Positions 46,501 to 55,522 of a stretch of DNA of 64,000 bases are shown in pieces. This stretch comes from Tridacna crocea (lineage: Eukaryota; Mollusca; Bivalvia; Cardiida; Cardiidae). Positions within the stretch are counted from its first letter, which is position 1. Each line of letters opens with the position of its first letter. The notes under the pieces are model-generated. The model was not told where the DNA came from and did not search any database. It saw only the letters and a list, made by a program, of their open reading frames with translations. The position numbers were made by a program, and so were the translations under genes. The stretch lies in contig OX031061.1 in assembly GCA_943736015.1 (NCBI GenBank), forward strand, positions 61,138,192-61,202,191, read 5' to 3'.

Positions 46501-47958
46501 GACAAGGTAAGAAAAATGAGCAACAGGGCAGAAATATGGCTATGTTAAATTAAAGATTATACAATATACCGTACAACCAATCATTCAATGAATTAAGGGA
46601 GGGACAAATATCACTTTTTAACTTGGCGAAAATGTTGTTGAAAACGGAGAAAATTTCTGTCCAAATTTGTTTTTTTTCAAAGCTGTCAAAATAAAGTGCA
46701 TTAAAAAATTTGTACACTGCATTACAGGCTAAACAATACGGTTGTTTTGATTTTCATAGCTTCACGAATTCAGGTTACTAAACTAACCACCTTTCTGCTC
46801 AGATACCAGTTGACCAATGGCACTCCCTGCTACTTTACAGGCTTCTTGTTGACTGGCTGGTGGAGGAATTCTCTTCCATGTGCAGAAATTGATATAAAAT
46901 GTTGCCTTCTCAGGTTTCTGAAACACAATGAATGAATGAATGAATGAATGAATGAATGAATGATGTTTCACAGCACATTGATAGCTTTTATCATTTAGCT
47001 TGCATATCTATGTTTAAAACTGACTAAAGAGGAATTTGCAGAGGAAATTTGCTCAAATTCTGGAATGTTTCATTGATGGGGTAGAAAAATTTGTGCATTT
47101 TTTTCCTTTTCCCATAATGTTTTCTTTCCCTTCCTATACGAATTTCAATTTTTCAGTCACACTTATTTTGTTGTCTGCAACTCTTTTCAAGTTTTAAGTT
47201 TTGTCGTTTGGTAATGAGTTGAATACGAGAGCTCCAGATAGAGTGAATAATTTTGATTTCAAAGTTGAAAATATTAATCATTCTTAACTAAACCCTATGT
47301 TGTGGGTACTCACTAGAATTGTCTCATTCAGATGATTCTAATGAGTACTCACAACATAGGGTTTAGAAGAGAAATAATGGATTTAGAATACTATCAGTCC
47401 CTCTCTTCTGGAGCTCTGGAATACCACAGACTCTACAAGTAAAATGCATATTTTCTGTTGTCTGCACCTGATTTAATTTCTTTCCCTGTCATCTGATCCT
47501 GATTTAACTTCTGAACAACATTATGTTATTGGCATTAAGTCTTTACCAGACAACAAAATTCTATGCCAATCCAAATTAAATCATTTGCAGACCTGACAAG
47601 TATACATAACTCAAAAATTGAAAATTGTCTTCAGCCAGGCAGAAAACATTGTGGGAAAAGGAGAAAATGGTGGTGACCGGTATTTTCTCCTTTTCTTACA
47701 ATGTTTTCAAAAGCTTTCTTTTGCAGAGTTGGGATTATGTGGTAAAGAGTTAAACAAGTTAAACACAATTATACTTACTACCATGTTTGTTTGAACACAC
47801 ATGTGTGGCTCTGGAGGTTTCATGAATATTTTTTGCTCTGCATTCTGTTTATCAATGAATTTTTTGTAAGCCTTTGGATCATTTTCTGCCATATCATCCA
47901 GCATAGACCATATTTGTTGTGCTTGCTTCATCATAGCCTCATTACTTACACCCTCCAT
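43409..47958 (-). CDS. PIH1D2: PIH1D2, PIH1 domain-containing protein 2, 4 coding exons
   Basis: Co-chaperone of the PIH1 family. Human PIH1D2 joins RUVBL1/2 and an RPAP3 isoform in the R2SP complex, which acts with HSP90 in assembling multi-protein complexes and is strongest in testis. Exons 47958-47779, 46917-46788, 45643-45084 and 43543-43409 join in phase to 334 aa (human 315). The N-terminal PIH part has WSMLDDMAENDPKAYKKFID, PPEPHMCVQTNMV and KATFYINFCTWKRIPPPASQ. Exon 3 has KCLIEEVSSTSTFPEPNYDL. The C-terminal CS-like part ends VEEKYDLKLSLPAQI and TSVLTLTMPIV, close to the human tail. An acceptor-like tttttcag touches the ATG, so a 5' UTR intron is likely. MITEs end 16-29 bases from four of its splice sites. 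It is divergent from RSPH1. Confidence 0.93.
43567..43794 (-). mobile_element. MITE family A copy beside PIH1D2 exon 4
   Basis: Begins 23 bases upstream of the exon; right arm 'ccagtattttctcc' unpaired at one base. Confidence 0.88.
43845..43968 (+). mobile_element. MITE family A internal-deletion copy
   Basis: 124 bases: left arm then directly 'gtccaaaaatttgttgtttg' and GGTAAAGAGTTAA; the hairpin's right half is gone. Confidence 0.82.
44017..44166 (-). mobile_element. MITE family A 5' half
   Basis: TTAACTCATTACCAAACAA to GCTGGTAACCACATTTTC, then a family H repeat begins. Confidence 0.75.
44215..44400. repeat. Palindromic family H fragment
   Basis: 'gcagggctctgtgaaaaggg', 'gagtcagcctgcacaatcca', 'ccaaggtcccacaggagg'. 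Confidence 0.6.
44468..44696 (-). mobile_element. MITE family A copy
   Basis: Same 'aattcaactcttgctg' subtype as 21610; TTTGGGAAAGGGTTTA end. Confidence 0.9.
44838..45067. mobile_element. MITE family A/B hybrid beside PIH1D2 exon 3
   Basis: Left end resembles family B ('actccatagatactcatttt'), hairpin is the GAGCAA variant, right end AAAGGGTTAA. It ends 16 bases from the exon 3 donor. Confidence 0.8.
45084..45643 (-). CDS. PIH1D2: PIH1D2 coding exon 3
   Basis: Largest exon, 560 bases; central region and CLIEEVSSTSTF; acceptor cactgtag, donor GTAAGT. Confidence 0.9.
45673..45901 (+). mobile_element. MITE family A copy beside PIH1D2 exon 3
   Basis: Arms AAAAGATTGTGGG / CCCACAATCTTTT, a paired C-to-G and G-to-C change. 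Starts 29 bases upstream of the exon. Confidence 0.9.
45898..46131 (-). mobile_element. MITE family A copy
   Basis: Shares TTAA with the previous copy; 'gaagattgtggggaaagg' left arm. Confidence 0.86.
46214..46447 (+). mobile_element. MITE family A copy
   Basis: Core GCTGGTTATAAGC; right end TTTGGTAAAGAGTTAA. Confidence 0.83.
46448..46787. other. No feature seen (PIH1D2 intron 2)
   Basis: No repeat family or coding match recognised. Confidence 0.4.
46788..46917 (-). CDS. PIH1D2: PIH1D2 coding exon 2
   Basis: KPEKATFYINFCTWKRIPPP; acceptor gtttcag just downstream of an AATG microsatellite. Donor is GTTAGT or, three bases earlier, GTGGTT; both keep phase. Confidence 0.88.
46927..46962 (+). 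repeat. AATG microsatellite
   Basis: About nine tandem GAAT units right beside the PIH1D2 exon 2 acceptor. Confidence 0.9.
47030..47222 (+). mobile_element. MITE family A degraded copy
   Basis: One hairpin arm lost; right end TTTGGTAATGAGTTGA. Confidence 0.65.
47228..47418. mobile_element. Palindromic MITE family C
   Basis: GAGCTCCAGATAGAGTG left, CTTCTGGAGCTCTGG right; stem AACTAAACCCTATGTTGTGG. Confidence 0.85.
47536..47753 (-). mobile_element. MITE family A copy beside PIH1D2 exon 1
   Basis: Core GGTGGTGACCGGT; ends GTAAAGAGTTAA 25 bases from the exon 1 donor. Confidence 0.83.
47779..47958 (-). CDS. PIH1D2: PIH1D2 coding exon 1
   Basis: 60 codons from ATG; donor GTAAGT chosen over an overlapping GTAGTA because it keeps Val before KPEKATFYINFC. 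Confidence 0.92.
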
Positions 47959-48464
47959 CTGAAAAACATGTTCATCATATTTTAGAATTCATTCTGTAAA
48001 TTTCATGGATGACAAATGTTTCTCGAATAAAGAAATCTGTGACTTTTATATCTTCAAGTGTAATGCCAATAATCACATTCATTTACACAATATAAATAAT
48101 GTTACAGTACTGTTACGCACAATTTTTATGATGTCACTTGCTTCTGTGATGTTGTTTTGATTTCATACTTATAAAATTTATCAAGTGGATCAGACATATT
48201 ATTTCTTAGTCATAACATTGGCAATAAGGATAAAGAAAATAAAAATAATTAAAGTTAAGATAAGTAATGATGGCTGATCGAACAACAGTGCTTGCAGAAA
48301 ACAGAATTTTTCTTGAGTGTCATAACAGTTACTTTCCAGACAGGAGGAAATACAGGCAACCATTTTTTCCTCCTTTCATTATGTGCGATCTTTTCAATAT
48401 TTGGGTTAGTAAATTTCCCACTAATTGTGAATGGCAAATTAACATGTAACCTGATGTCAAAATG
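47959..48464. other. PIH1D2 5' flank, no clear repeat
   Basis: Contains a faint MITE-like 'aggaggaaatacaggcaacc' at about 48342; otherwise nothing recognised. Confidence 0.4.
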
Positions 48465-48642
48465 TCGGACTTGTCTAAATTAAAGCACTGGCAAACAAAG
48501 AATTAAAAGTGTCTCAGATATTGTTTTTTTTTTCTTTTCACAAGAGTAAAAAACATTGCAAGAAAAATGCTGATTATAAGCATTTTCTACTTTTCCAAGA
48601 ATGTTTTCAAAAGCTTTCTTTTTCAGGATATCAAAACTCTTA
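48465..48642 (-). mobile_element. MITE family A degraded copy
   Basis: 'ttgtctaaattaaagcactg' and 'gctgattataagc' core remnant; ends lost. Confidence 0.6.
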
Positions 48643-48719
48643 ACAAAATAATATCTAAGTCGTCAAATGTAATCTTCTAAACTAAGCTTCAGCTTTTAAA
48701 AAGAAACAGAAATAGCTGA

Positions 48720-49179
48720 AACACACAAGTTAAAGTGATTCACAGGTTGGGGCGAAGTGTGCGGGTGACGAATAGATTATGGTATCGATAGTTTTCATGA
48801 TTTGCTCGAAAAGACGATAAAACGTGACGTAATTTAGATTTGAAAAATAAAAATATGATATGACCAAACAATTAACGATTGTAAAAAGCATGGAGACACA
48901 TTTTATAAGAGAAAGGCAAGGTAAAAGGCAAACATTGTCGTTCTTCAGCATCAAGCGTCCTTGGTATGCGTATAACGTCACAGCTATTTGCGGTGAATGG
49001 ACTTGACTGGTTGCTACAATATACGCAATAGTACGCGTCTGCATTTGCTACGACTTAATACCCGTCGCGGAATCACTGCCTAGCAACGAGACAGTCACAT
49101 CCGTTCAAAACATTATTTAGGGGCAACGCTTCTCTACATTTTATTTTTCCACAAGTGTTTGAAATACAAAAGAAGCAAA
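48720..49179. promoter_or_regulatory. Candidate bidirectional PIH1D2/RSPH1 promoter
   Basis: Repeat-poor region before RSPH1, 1.2 kb from the PIH1D2 start. It holds an X-box-like ACTGCC-T-AGCAAC at 49075-49087 (right half perfect, left half 4 of 6), a half site GGTTGCTAC at 49009-49017 and a CRE-like TGACGTAA at 48825-48832. RFX factors use X-boxes to drive ciliary genes; binding here is inferred. Confidence 0.55.
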
Positions 49180-49233
49180 ATGTCAGATATCGGATCCGAA
49201 GAAATGGAAGAGGAACAGGGGCCATACCTCGGC
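49180..49233 (+). CDS. RSPH1: RSPH1 coding exon 1
   Basis: 18 codons; the ATG at 49180 matches the family start. Donor GTATGT. Confidence 0.93.
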
Positions 49234-52200
49234 GTATGTTATTTGTATTATTTTCATGAGACAGTATTTCTTATTTTCATTTTGCCTTCAAATATCGTCG
49301 TTGCTTCTTTTTTAGGGGGCAATTTTGCCCTGTGTTTTCGTGAACACATAGACAGTTAATCATTCTAGTAAATTTTTTTGGTATGAGATTCTGATGGTAA
49401 CTTCAAAGTTTACATGTAAAGCCTTAAAAACGCTATATCAAACTAAAGATCATATTATATATGGCCCAACAATAATTGTGAAAAATAAATTTTAAAGGCA
49501 AAGCCACAGCACAGGTGCCTGACATGTCTGGTACCATACAACCCCTCTTTATAGATAGGGTCATTGTTATATATCTATATTAAGGGGTTGTATGATACCA
49601 GACATGTCAGGCACCTGTGGTAAAACGTACAGTTTCATATTGCATTATGTTGGTACGAATTCGGATCCCACCATGGTGCTATTCTTAAAGGTATTTTCTT
49701 TCAGGTATTTCCTTTTGGCAAGGAACATTAGAATCTGTACTGTTTACATTTTAAACCTGGGTAATATGTCTTGAGCTTTTCAGGTTTTTTGGTTGAATTT
49801 CCCAAAATAATTAATGCTGGGATCAGTTTACATCTGGAAAAAAAAAGAGAGCAAAAAATACATTTTTTTACTTTAATTGGTTTTTAGGAGTATGAAGGGT
49901 CAAGAAATGAGAGGGATGAAAGACATGGTCAAGGGAAAGCCACTCTTCCAAATGGTGACACATATGAAGGATTGTATGAAAATGGAAAAAGACATGGTCA
50001 GGGTGTATACAGGTAATGTAGAAAATGTGAATCACATTTTTTTTAATCACTTTTTGTCTTTAACTCTTTACCAACAACAGTTAACAGCATTTTCTCCTTT
50101 TTCCCCATGGTTTTCAAAACGCTTCTTTTTCAGGGTCGTCAAAAAGCCGGGATTGTGAGATAAAGGGTTAACCCTTATCCTGCTTTATAAGTAAAGCTTT
50201 CAATTCATTAGTAAAGACCTGATAATGCTACTTCAAACCTACTTTTTGGAGAAAAAATATCTCTGTATCAGATAGATCTAGAGTAGATTTAAGATCATAC
50301 TGCATATTCTGTACCGTCTGATCTTGATCTACACAATCTGTAAAAGGTCAGTGAATCATGCTTAGCAACCTGAGGGTTAATATCCTGCCAAAAGGCATAT
50401 GGATATGGATGTATCCAAGGACCTGTCTACCATATGGAGTGCAACACGCGAAAAGGGTCATTCGGACATCTGCGTAAAGTGTCGTCTCGGATCAGCCTGC
50501 GCAGTCCGCGCAGGCTAATCCGAGACGGCACTTTCCGTTTTAATGCCATTTTCTGTTTTGCGCATGTCTGCTGTAGCACAAAATCTAATGTAGTCGTAAA
50601 GTGCCGTCTCGGATTAGCCTGCGCGGACTGCGCAGGCTGATCCGAGACGACACTTTACGCAGATGTCCGAATGTCCCTTTTCGTGTGTTGCACACCATAT
50701 GATCCAGTTACTTGTTGGATAGAGTAGATTTTATGGAGCAATGAACATGTGATGACTTGCTTGGTATCATGTATCACAGAGATGCATCAGTCCCCATTTA
50801 CCAAAGCAAGGCTCATTTGTATGTGATGTCTTAGATGCCCAATTTAGCAATTAGTTACTGGGGCACATGCTTATAAATGCCTGTCACTTTGTTTTTCTTT
50901 TATTTCAGATTTAAAAATGGTTCTAGATATCTAGGAGAATATATTAAAAATAAAAAGCATGGAAATGGCACATTTATATACCCTGATGGTTCAAAATACG
51001 AAGGTAAGATTATGAAATAATTGATCTAAATTTATAATGAACACTTGCGCTGCTAACGAGACTTACCGACCTTTGGCAGACAGTGTAGACCAAGATCATA
51101 CTACACAGAATGTGCAGTCTGATCTTGGATCCACACTGTCCAATCAGAATATATTTTTTCCCAAAACATAACCCTTGAGATAGCAACATTTGTGTTTTTA
51201 CTATCGAATTGAAAATATCATTTTAGTTATTTAGCTGATAAGGGTTAAAAAGATGTTAAAAAATGGTGTTACACTTAAGACAAACAAACAAACCTTTCTT
51301 CATCATTCCATCTGCCACATAAGACAGATACGCTTCTCTTCTGCTTGTCACTTGTTTGATTCTGTAGCAAAGACTCTTGCATTTTGCAATGTTTTCATCC
51401 AAACACATAAATTATACATCAAAGCTTTTGAAAACGGTGTGGGAAAAGGAGAAAATGCTGGTAACTTTTTCCTCTTATAGACAAATTCCATTACTCGTGC
51501 CACATTAACTACACCATTTGGAAATGCTTCCAGTTTGATTCTGTCTAAAATTTGGTCTTGTGGTAAAGAGTAAAGGGAAGTTCAGCTCTACATCCTTATC
51601 ATGTTCAAAGTCCTTTTCCAAGCACACCGTATTGTCCCCATTTCTCTTTCAGGTAGCTGGGTTGATGATCAGAGGTGTGGTTTTGGTAAATATTATTATG
51701 TAAATGGTGACACTTATGAAGGAGAATGGTTAAATCATGTTCGACACGGCCAGGGAACCTACACATATGCCCTCACGGGGACAAAATATGTTGGTACATG
51801 GAATAATGGAAAACGGGAAGGTCATGGTGAACTTATACATGCAAATCACAAATACGTCGGAGTCTTCAAAGAAGATAGAGTAAGTTTTGATTTAATATTT
51901 ATCTTATGTGCAGTCTTTCACTCTTTACCAGACAATCCCGACTTTTAATGACCCCGAGAAAGAAGCCTTTTGAAAACATTGTAGGAAAAGGAGAAAATGC
52001 TGTTAACCAGCATTTTCTCCTTTTCCCACAATGTTTGCCACCCTTCCAAAATCAATTTTTGATTTTTGATTAACATTTATTAAAATTTTGTCATCTGCAA
52101 ATGCTTTCAATTTGGATGTGTCCAAAATTTTGTTGTTTGGTAAAGAGTTAATCAGTGTCAAGCAGAATCTCTTTTCAGACTTAAACAAAGATTATGTTTT

Positions 52201-54792
52201 AGTCAATTTTAACATATGAGCCACATTCTTGCAAAAGGGAGCTTAATGCAACTTTGTTATACACGATCCTAGCGAAAGTAATTTTATAATTATTGGTCCA
52301 TGGGAGCCACTCTTTTTTCATTAACAGGCTTAAAAATGAGGTAGATTGGTCCTTTGACAAACAGAGAAATGACAACAACAACAAAAAGTTTCAGCCCAGG
52401 TCAGCCTGTGCAGATTGTGCAGGCTGACCTGGGTCAATACGTTTTGCAGATGCATTTAGCCCCCTTTTCACAGAGCACGGCTCATATTGATCTACATCAA
52501 TTGAGGAACAAGTTCTGACAACTAAATCTCTCTTGATTCTGCTTCTTTAGAACTATTCCAGTTCTCATGTCAAATGTGTGATCCAATGAAAAATCCCAAA
52601 GTTGACACCTGCTCCCTGTGTATCAAACATAGGACCTTACGGTTAAGAGGCCTACGCTCTGCCTCCCAACCACAGACACCACATATTAGACTTTGTTCAG
52701 TTAACTGGCTTTTTACTCTTTACAAGATTTTCAAATTGTAGACTTGTCCTAACTCTATTTAACTCTTTACCAAACATCAAAATTTTAGACTGGTCCAAAT
52801 TGAGAGCATTTGCAGACAACAAAACTAGATGGACTCAAAAAATTAAAATTTGTTCTGGGAGGGTAGAAAACTTTGTGGGAAAAGGAGAGAATACTGGTTA
52901 CCAGCATTTTCTCCTTTTGCAACAATGTTTTTTATCCTTTCAAGGACAAATTTCATCATTTGAAGCATGTTCTATATTGTCGTCTCCAAAAGCTTTCAGT
53001 TTAAACAAGTCTGAGAGTATGTCATGTGGTAAAGAGTTAACCAGAACTGAGTCACCCTATAATAGTCACAATTGTTGCAAAATCTGTCTGTCCATAACTA
53101 AAATTCGGGTAAAATTTCTTTCTTACTTCATTTTTCATGTTTATTTTCAGCCAAGTGGCAAAGGAAAATACGTATTTGACATTGGCTGTGAACAACATGG
53201 TGAATATCTCGCAATCGAACAGGTAAGTTTTGATGTTCCTCTGTTTTCATCATAAATCATGAATATAATTATGCAAAACAGCCTATTTTGTATGAAAAGA
53301 GTAAGGGATGTTAAGATTTGAGGATTTCAAACCAAATATAAAACATTAGTTGCTTCCCTTTGAATCTGTGTTTGAAAGTTTAATTTTTTCTAGTTCTTTT
53401 TTACTTCTCTTTTTATATCAGATGGCACAATATTAGACTTGTCTGAATTTAAAGTATACACAAAAGAAAATATTTTTTTCGCTGAATGATTTGAATGATG
53501 GAAAAGAGAAATTGCTTGAAGCCAGCATTTCCCTCCTTTTTTTTTCATCTTACTAAAAAATAAGTCCCACCATTATCGTGATCTGTAAATACAGTGGAAC
53601 CCCGCTAGAACAAATTTCGCCTAAGCACTGACCCTATTATAACGCAGGTGTCCTATAGCTCCCAAAATTTCTGGGAGGGGGGTTGACCATTTTCAAGTCT
53701 GATCCAGATCCACTGTTGCTCTGATAAGAATCCTCAGTGTAAAAAACAAAATCACCTATCGACCAAATACTGAAGTAAAATCAATACTGTGCACATAATG
53801 TGACAATTTTTCACCCCTTTACCTTTTTGATTACTTTTATCACCTACAGGGTGCACAATTGCTTTATTTGACAAATATACATGTGCACACACAGTATAGG
53901 TAACAAAAGGACATCACCCAGTTATTTTCTTTACATAAAATACACAATCTTACATTATACAGACTTTACATCAATACAAGGCCGTCGGAAGCGGTCCGGC
54001 CAGTCCGGCCATGGCCGGACCAAATTTTCGGCCGAAAATGAAAAATGGCCAGACCAATTTTCGAAAAAAAATGCGCAATATAAACCTCAAAGAATGCGCC
54101 AGAATGCACCAGAGAGCGTCTTATTTTCAAAAGATTTTCCGGGGGAGCATGCCCCCGGACCCCTCTAGCATGGCTTAACCCATTACCAAACGACAATATT
54201 TTAGACTGGTCCAATTTGTAAGCATTTGCAGACAAACAAACAAAAAGTGACTGAAAATCTGAAATTTGTTTTGTGAAGGATAGGAAACATTGTGGGAAAA
54301 GGAGAAAATGCCGGTAACCAGCATTTTCTCCTTTTCCCACAATGTTTTCTAAAGGCTTCTTTCTCAGGGGCATCAAAAAGTAGGGGTTGTGTGGTAATGG
54401 TTTAAATGCGTAGTATTTTTGCGGGGGAGCATGCCCCCGGACCCATAGCATGGCTTGACGACTTCTCGCTCGCCATACTGGCCGGACCAAATGAAATTTC
54501 CTTCCGACGGGCCTGCAATACATACGTAGATCGTTTGGTCATCTGCAACCGTTTTCAAATCGGACAAGTCTTAATTTTGCTGTTTGAGAAAGGCCATGAT
54601 GCCAATCTATCTTACAGGAAAAAGAAGACAAAGGAGAAGAAGATGAGGCCCAAGCGACTATCATACCGAAATGGAAGGCAGGTCCAGTCACTGGTATTCA
54701 TTTAGCATCAGAGGAGGAGGAACTTGAAGAATTGACCCCTGAAGGTCAAACTGGAACAACTACTGAACCAACCACTGAACCAACCACTGAAG
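49180..54792 (+). CDS. RSPH1: RSPH1, radial spoke head 1 homolog (MORN repeats); 3' end not located
   Basis: Radial spoke head component of motile cilia and sperm flagella; in mammals its loss causes ciliary dyskinesia. Exons 49180-49233, 49888-50012, 50909-51003, 51653-51879, 53151-53222 and 54618-54792 have GT/AG ends and join in phase to 249 codons. It starts [18 protein letters not shown], nearly the human N-terminus. MORN repeats fill about residues 19-168 ([79 protein letters not shown]). Exon 5 has [20 protein letters not shown] and exon 6 has [15 protein letters not shown] followed by an acidic stretch. Exon 6 ends in a TEPT repeat, then a GTATGT donor in phase 1. The acidic C-terminal tail typical of the family must lie in later exons, perhaps beyond the window. 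Confidence 0.94.
49510..49619. repeat. Inverted repeat in RSPH1 intron 1
   Basis: 37-base arms (CACAGGTGCCTGACATGTCT and complement) with one mismatch, loop about 36 bases. Confidence 0.88.
49888..50012 (+). CDS. RSPH1: RSPH1 coding exon 2 (MORN)
   Basis: Acceptor gtttttag; two MORN units with RHGQG and KRHGQG; donor GTAATG in phase 2. Confidence 0.95.
50061..50171 (-). mobile_element. MITE family A internal-deletion copy
   Basis: 111 bases; TTAACTCTTTACC joins directly to the right hairpin arm; ends AAAGGGTTAA. Confidence 0.8.
50168..50379 (+). mobile_element. MITE family D copy
   Basis: TTAACCCTTATCCTGCTT left and CCTGAGGGTTAA right; shares TTAA with the family A copy before it. Confidence 0.78.
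50437..50695. mobile_element. Palindromic family H element, young copy
   Basis: Arms of about 105 bases, very high identity: GTGCAACACGCGAAAAGGG and its near-complement at the right end. Nested stems CTGCGCAGTCCGCGCAG and CTGCGCGGACTGCGCAG. CATATG at 50431-50436 and 50696-50701 may be a target duplication. Confidence 0.88.
50909..51003 (+). CDS. RSPH1: RSPH1 coding exon 3 (MORN)
   Basis: [20 protein letters not shown] and [10 protein letters not shown]; acceptor tatttcag, donor GTAAGA. Confidence 0.95.
51040..51247 (+). mobile_element. MITE family D copy, decayed left end
   Basis: 'tagaccaagatcatactaca' and 'gtgcagtctgatcttggatc' arms; ends 'gataagggttaa'. Confidence 0.68.
51424..51573 (+). 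mobile_element. MITE family A copy with partial hairpin
   Basis: Left arm GGAGAAAATGCTGGTAAC then directly into the right region; ends GGTAAAGAGTAAA. Confidence 0.72.
51653..51879 (+). CDS. RSPH1: RSPH1 coding exon 4 (MORN)
   Basis: Three MORN units ending [11 protein letters not shown]; acceptor ctctttcag, donor GTAAGT. A MITE starts 37 bases downstream. Confidence 0.95.
51917..52150 (+). mobile_element. MITE family A copy after RSPH1 exon 4
   Basis: Core GCTGTTAACCAGC; right TIR TTGTTTGGTAAAGAGTTAA. Confidence 0.9.
52345..52492. repeat. Palindromic family H fragment
   Basis: 'cccaggtcagcctgtgcaga' and 'tgcaggctgacctgggtc' form a stem. Confidence 0.75.
52500..52680 (-). mobile_element. 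SINE S-c copy
   Basis: 'ccaatgaaaaatcccaaagt' and 'ggaggcagagcgtaggcctc' (minus strand) with B-box-like GTTTGATAC. Confidence 0.72.
52758..53040. mobile_element. MITE family A symmetric copy
   Basis: Both outer arms are of the 'ttggaccagtctaaaa' type, an inverted dimer of 283 bases; TTAA at both ends. Confidence 0.83.
53151..53222 (+). CDS. RSPH1: RSPH1 coding exon 5
   Basis: [20 protein letters not shown], the most conserved post-MORN block; acceptor attttcag, donor GTAAGT. Confidence 0.95.
53223..53971. other. RSPH1 intron 5, first part; little recognised
   Basis: Only a faint family A remnant at 53420-53550 ('gacttgtctgaatttaaagt', 'gccagcatttccctcc'). Confidence 0.45.
53979..54515. mobile_element. 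hAT-like MITE with a family A MITE inside
   Basis: Ends AGGCCGTCGGAAG and CTTCCGACGGGCCTG, flanked by CAATACA at 53972-53978 and 54516-54522. Palindrome CCGGGGGAGCATGCCCCCGG occurs at 54149 and again, near-identical, at 54421. Confidence 0.82.
54175..54405 (-). mobile_element. MITE family A copy inside the hAT-like element
   Basis: TTAA at 54175-54178 and 54402-54405; core GCCGGTAACCAGC. Confidence 0.9.
54528..54597 (+). mobile_element. MITE family A 3' remnant
   Basis: 'tttggtcatctgcaaccgtt' to 'gctgtttgagaaagg'; ends 20 bases before RSPH1 exon 6. Confidence 0.6.
54618..54792 (+). CDS. RSPH1: RSPH1 coding exon 6
   Basis: Acidic [20 protein letters not shown], then [13 protein letters not shown] and a 12-base coding repeat giving [10 protein letters not shown]. 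Acceptor cttacag, donor GTATGT. Confidence 0.88.
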
Positions 54793-54864
54793 GTATGTGT
54801 TGCTGTATTGATCCTTTGTTTTTCTAGTGGGATAGATATTCATTCATGATGCCGATAGCATGAT

Positions 54865-55296
54865 TTAATCCTTCATCACACAATCCTAACTTTTAACCTT
54901 TTACCAAACAATTCCTGGTTTTTACGACCTTGAGATAGAAGCCTTTTGAAACATTGTGGGAAATGGAGAAAATGTTGGTAACCAGCATTTTCTCCATTTC
55001 CCATAATGTTTTCTACCTTGCTGGAAACACATTTCAATTTTTCTGCAAGTGCTTTAAATATAGACCAGTCTAAAATTTTGTTGTTTGGTAAAGGGTTAAT
55101 GACCCTGATAAAGAACCCTTTTGAAAACATTGTGGGGAAAGGACAAAATGCTGGTAACCAGCATTTTTTCCTTTTTCCACAATGTTTTCTGTCTTTCCCA
55201 AAACAAATTTCAATCTATCACTAACATGTATTTTGTCTTCTGTAACTGCTTTCAGATTGGTTTAGTCATAAACTTTGTCACCTGGTAAAAGGTTAA
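54865..55296 (+). mobile_element. MITE family A copy interrupted by another family A copy
   Basis: Outer left part TTAATCCTTCATCACACAAT to 'aactttTTAA'; outer right part 'TTAAtgaccctgataaagaa' onward. The join restores the consensus 'acttttaatgaccctgag'. Confidence 0.9.
54893..55099 (+). mobile_element. MITE family A copy (inner)
   Basis: TTAA duplicated at 54893-54896 and 55096-55099. Arms GGGAAATGGAG / CTCCATTTCCC, changed as a pair. Confidence 0.92.
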
Positions 55297-55522
55297 CTCA
55301 TTACCAAATGACAAAATTATAGGTTTGTCCAAACCGAAAGCATTTGCAGACGACAAAATGATTTTGACTAAAAAATTTGAAGTTCGTTTGGTGAAGGGTA
55401 GAAAACAAGGTAGGAAAAGGAGAAAATGCTGGTTACCAGTATTTTCTCCTTTTCCAACCATGCTTTCTGTAGGCTTCTTTCTCAGGGGCGTCGAAAGTAG
55501 GGATTGTGTGGTCATGGGTTAA
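55293..55522 (-). mobile_element. MITE family A copy
   Basis: TTAA at 55293 and 55519; arms partly unpaired (CAAGGTAGG / CCAACCATG). Confidence 0.88.

Noticed and set aside
53966-54523. 185-codon frame, minus strand
   Set aside because: Runs across a hAT-like MITE and an inserted family A MITE.
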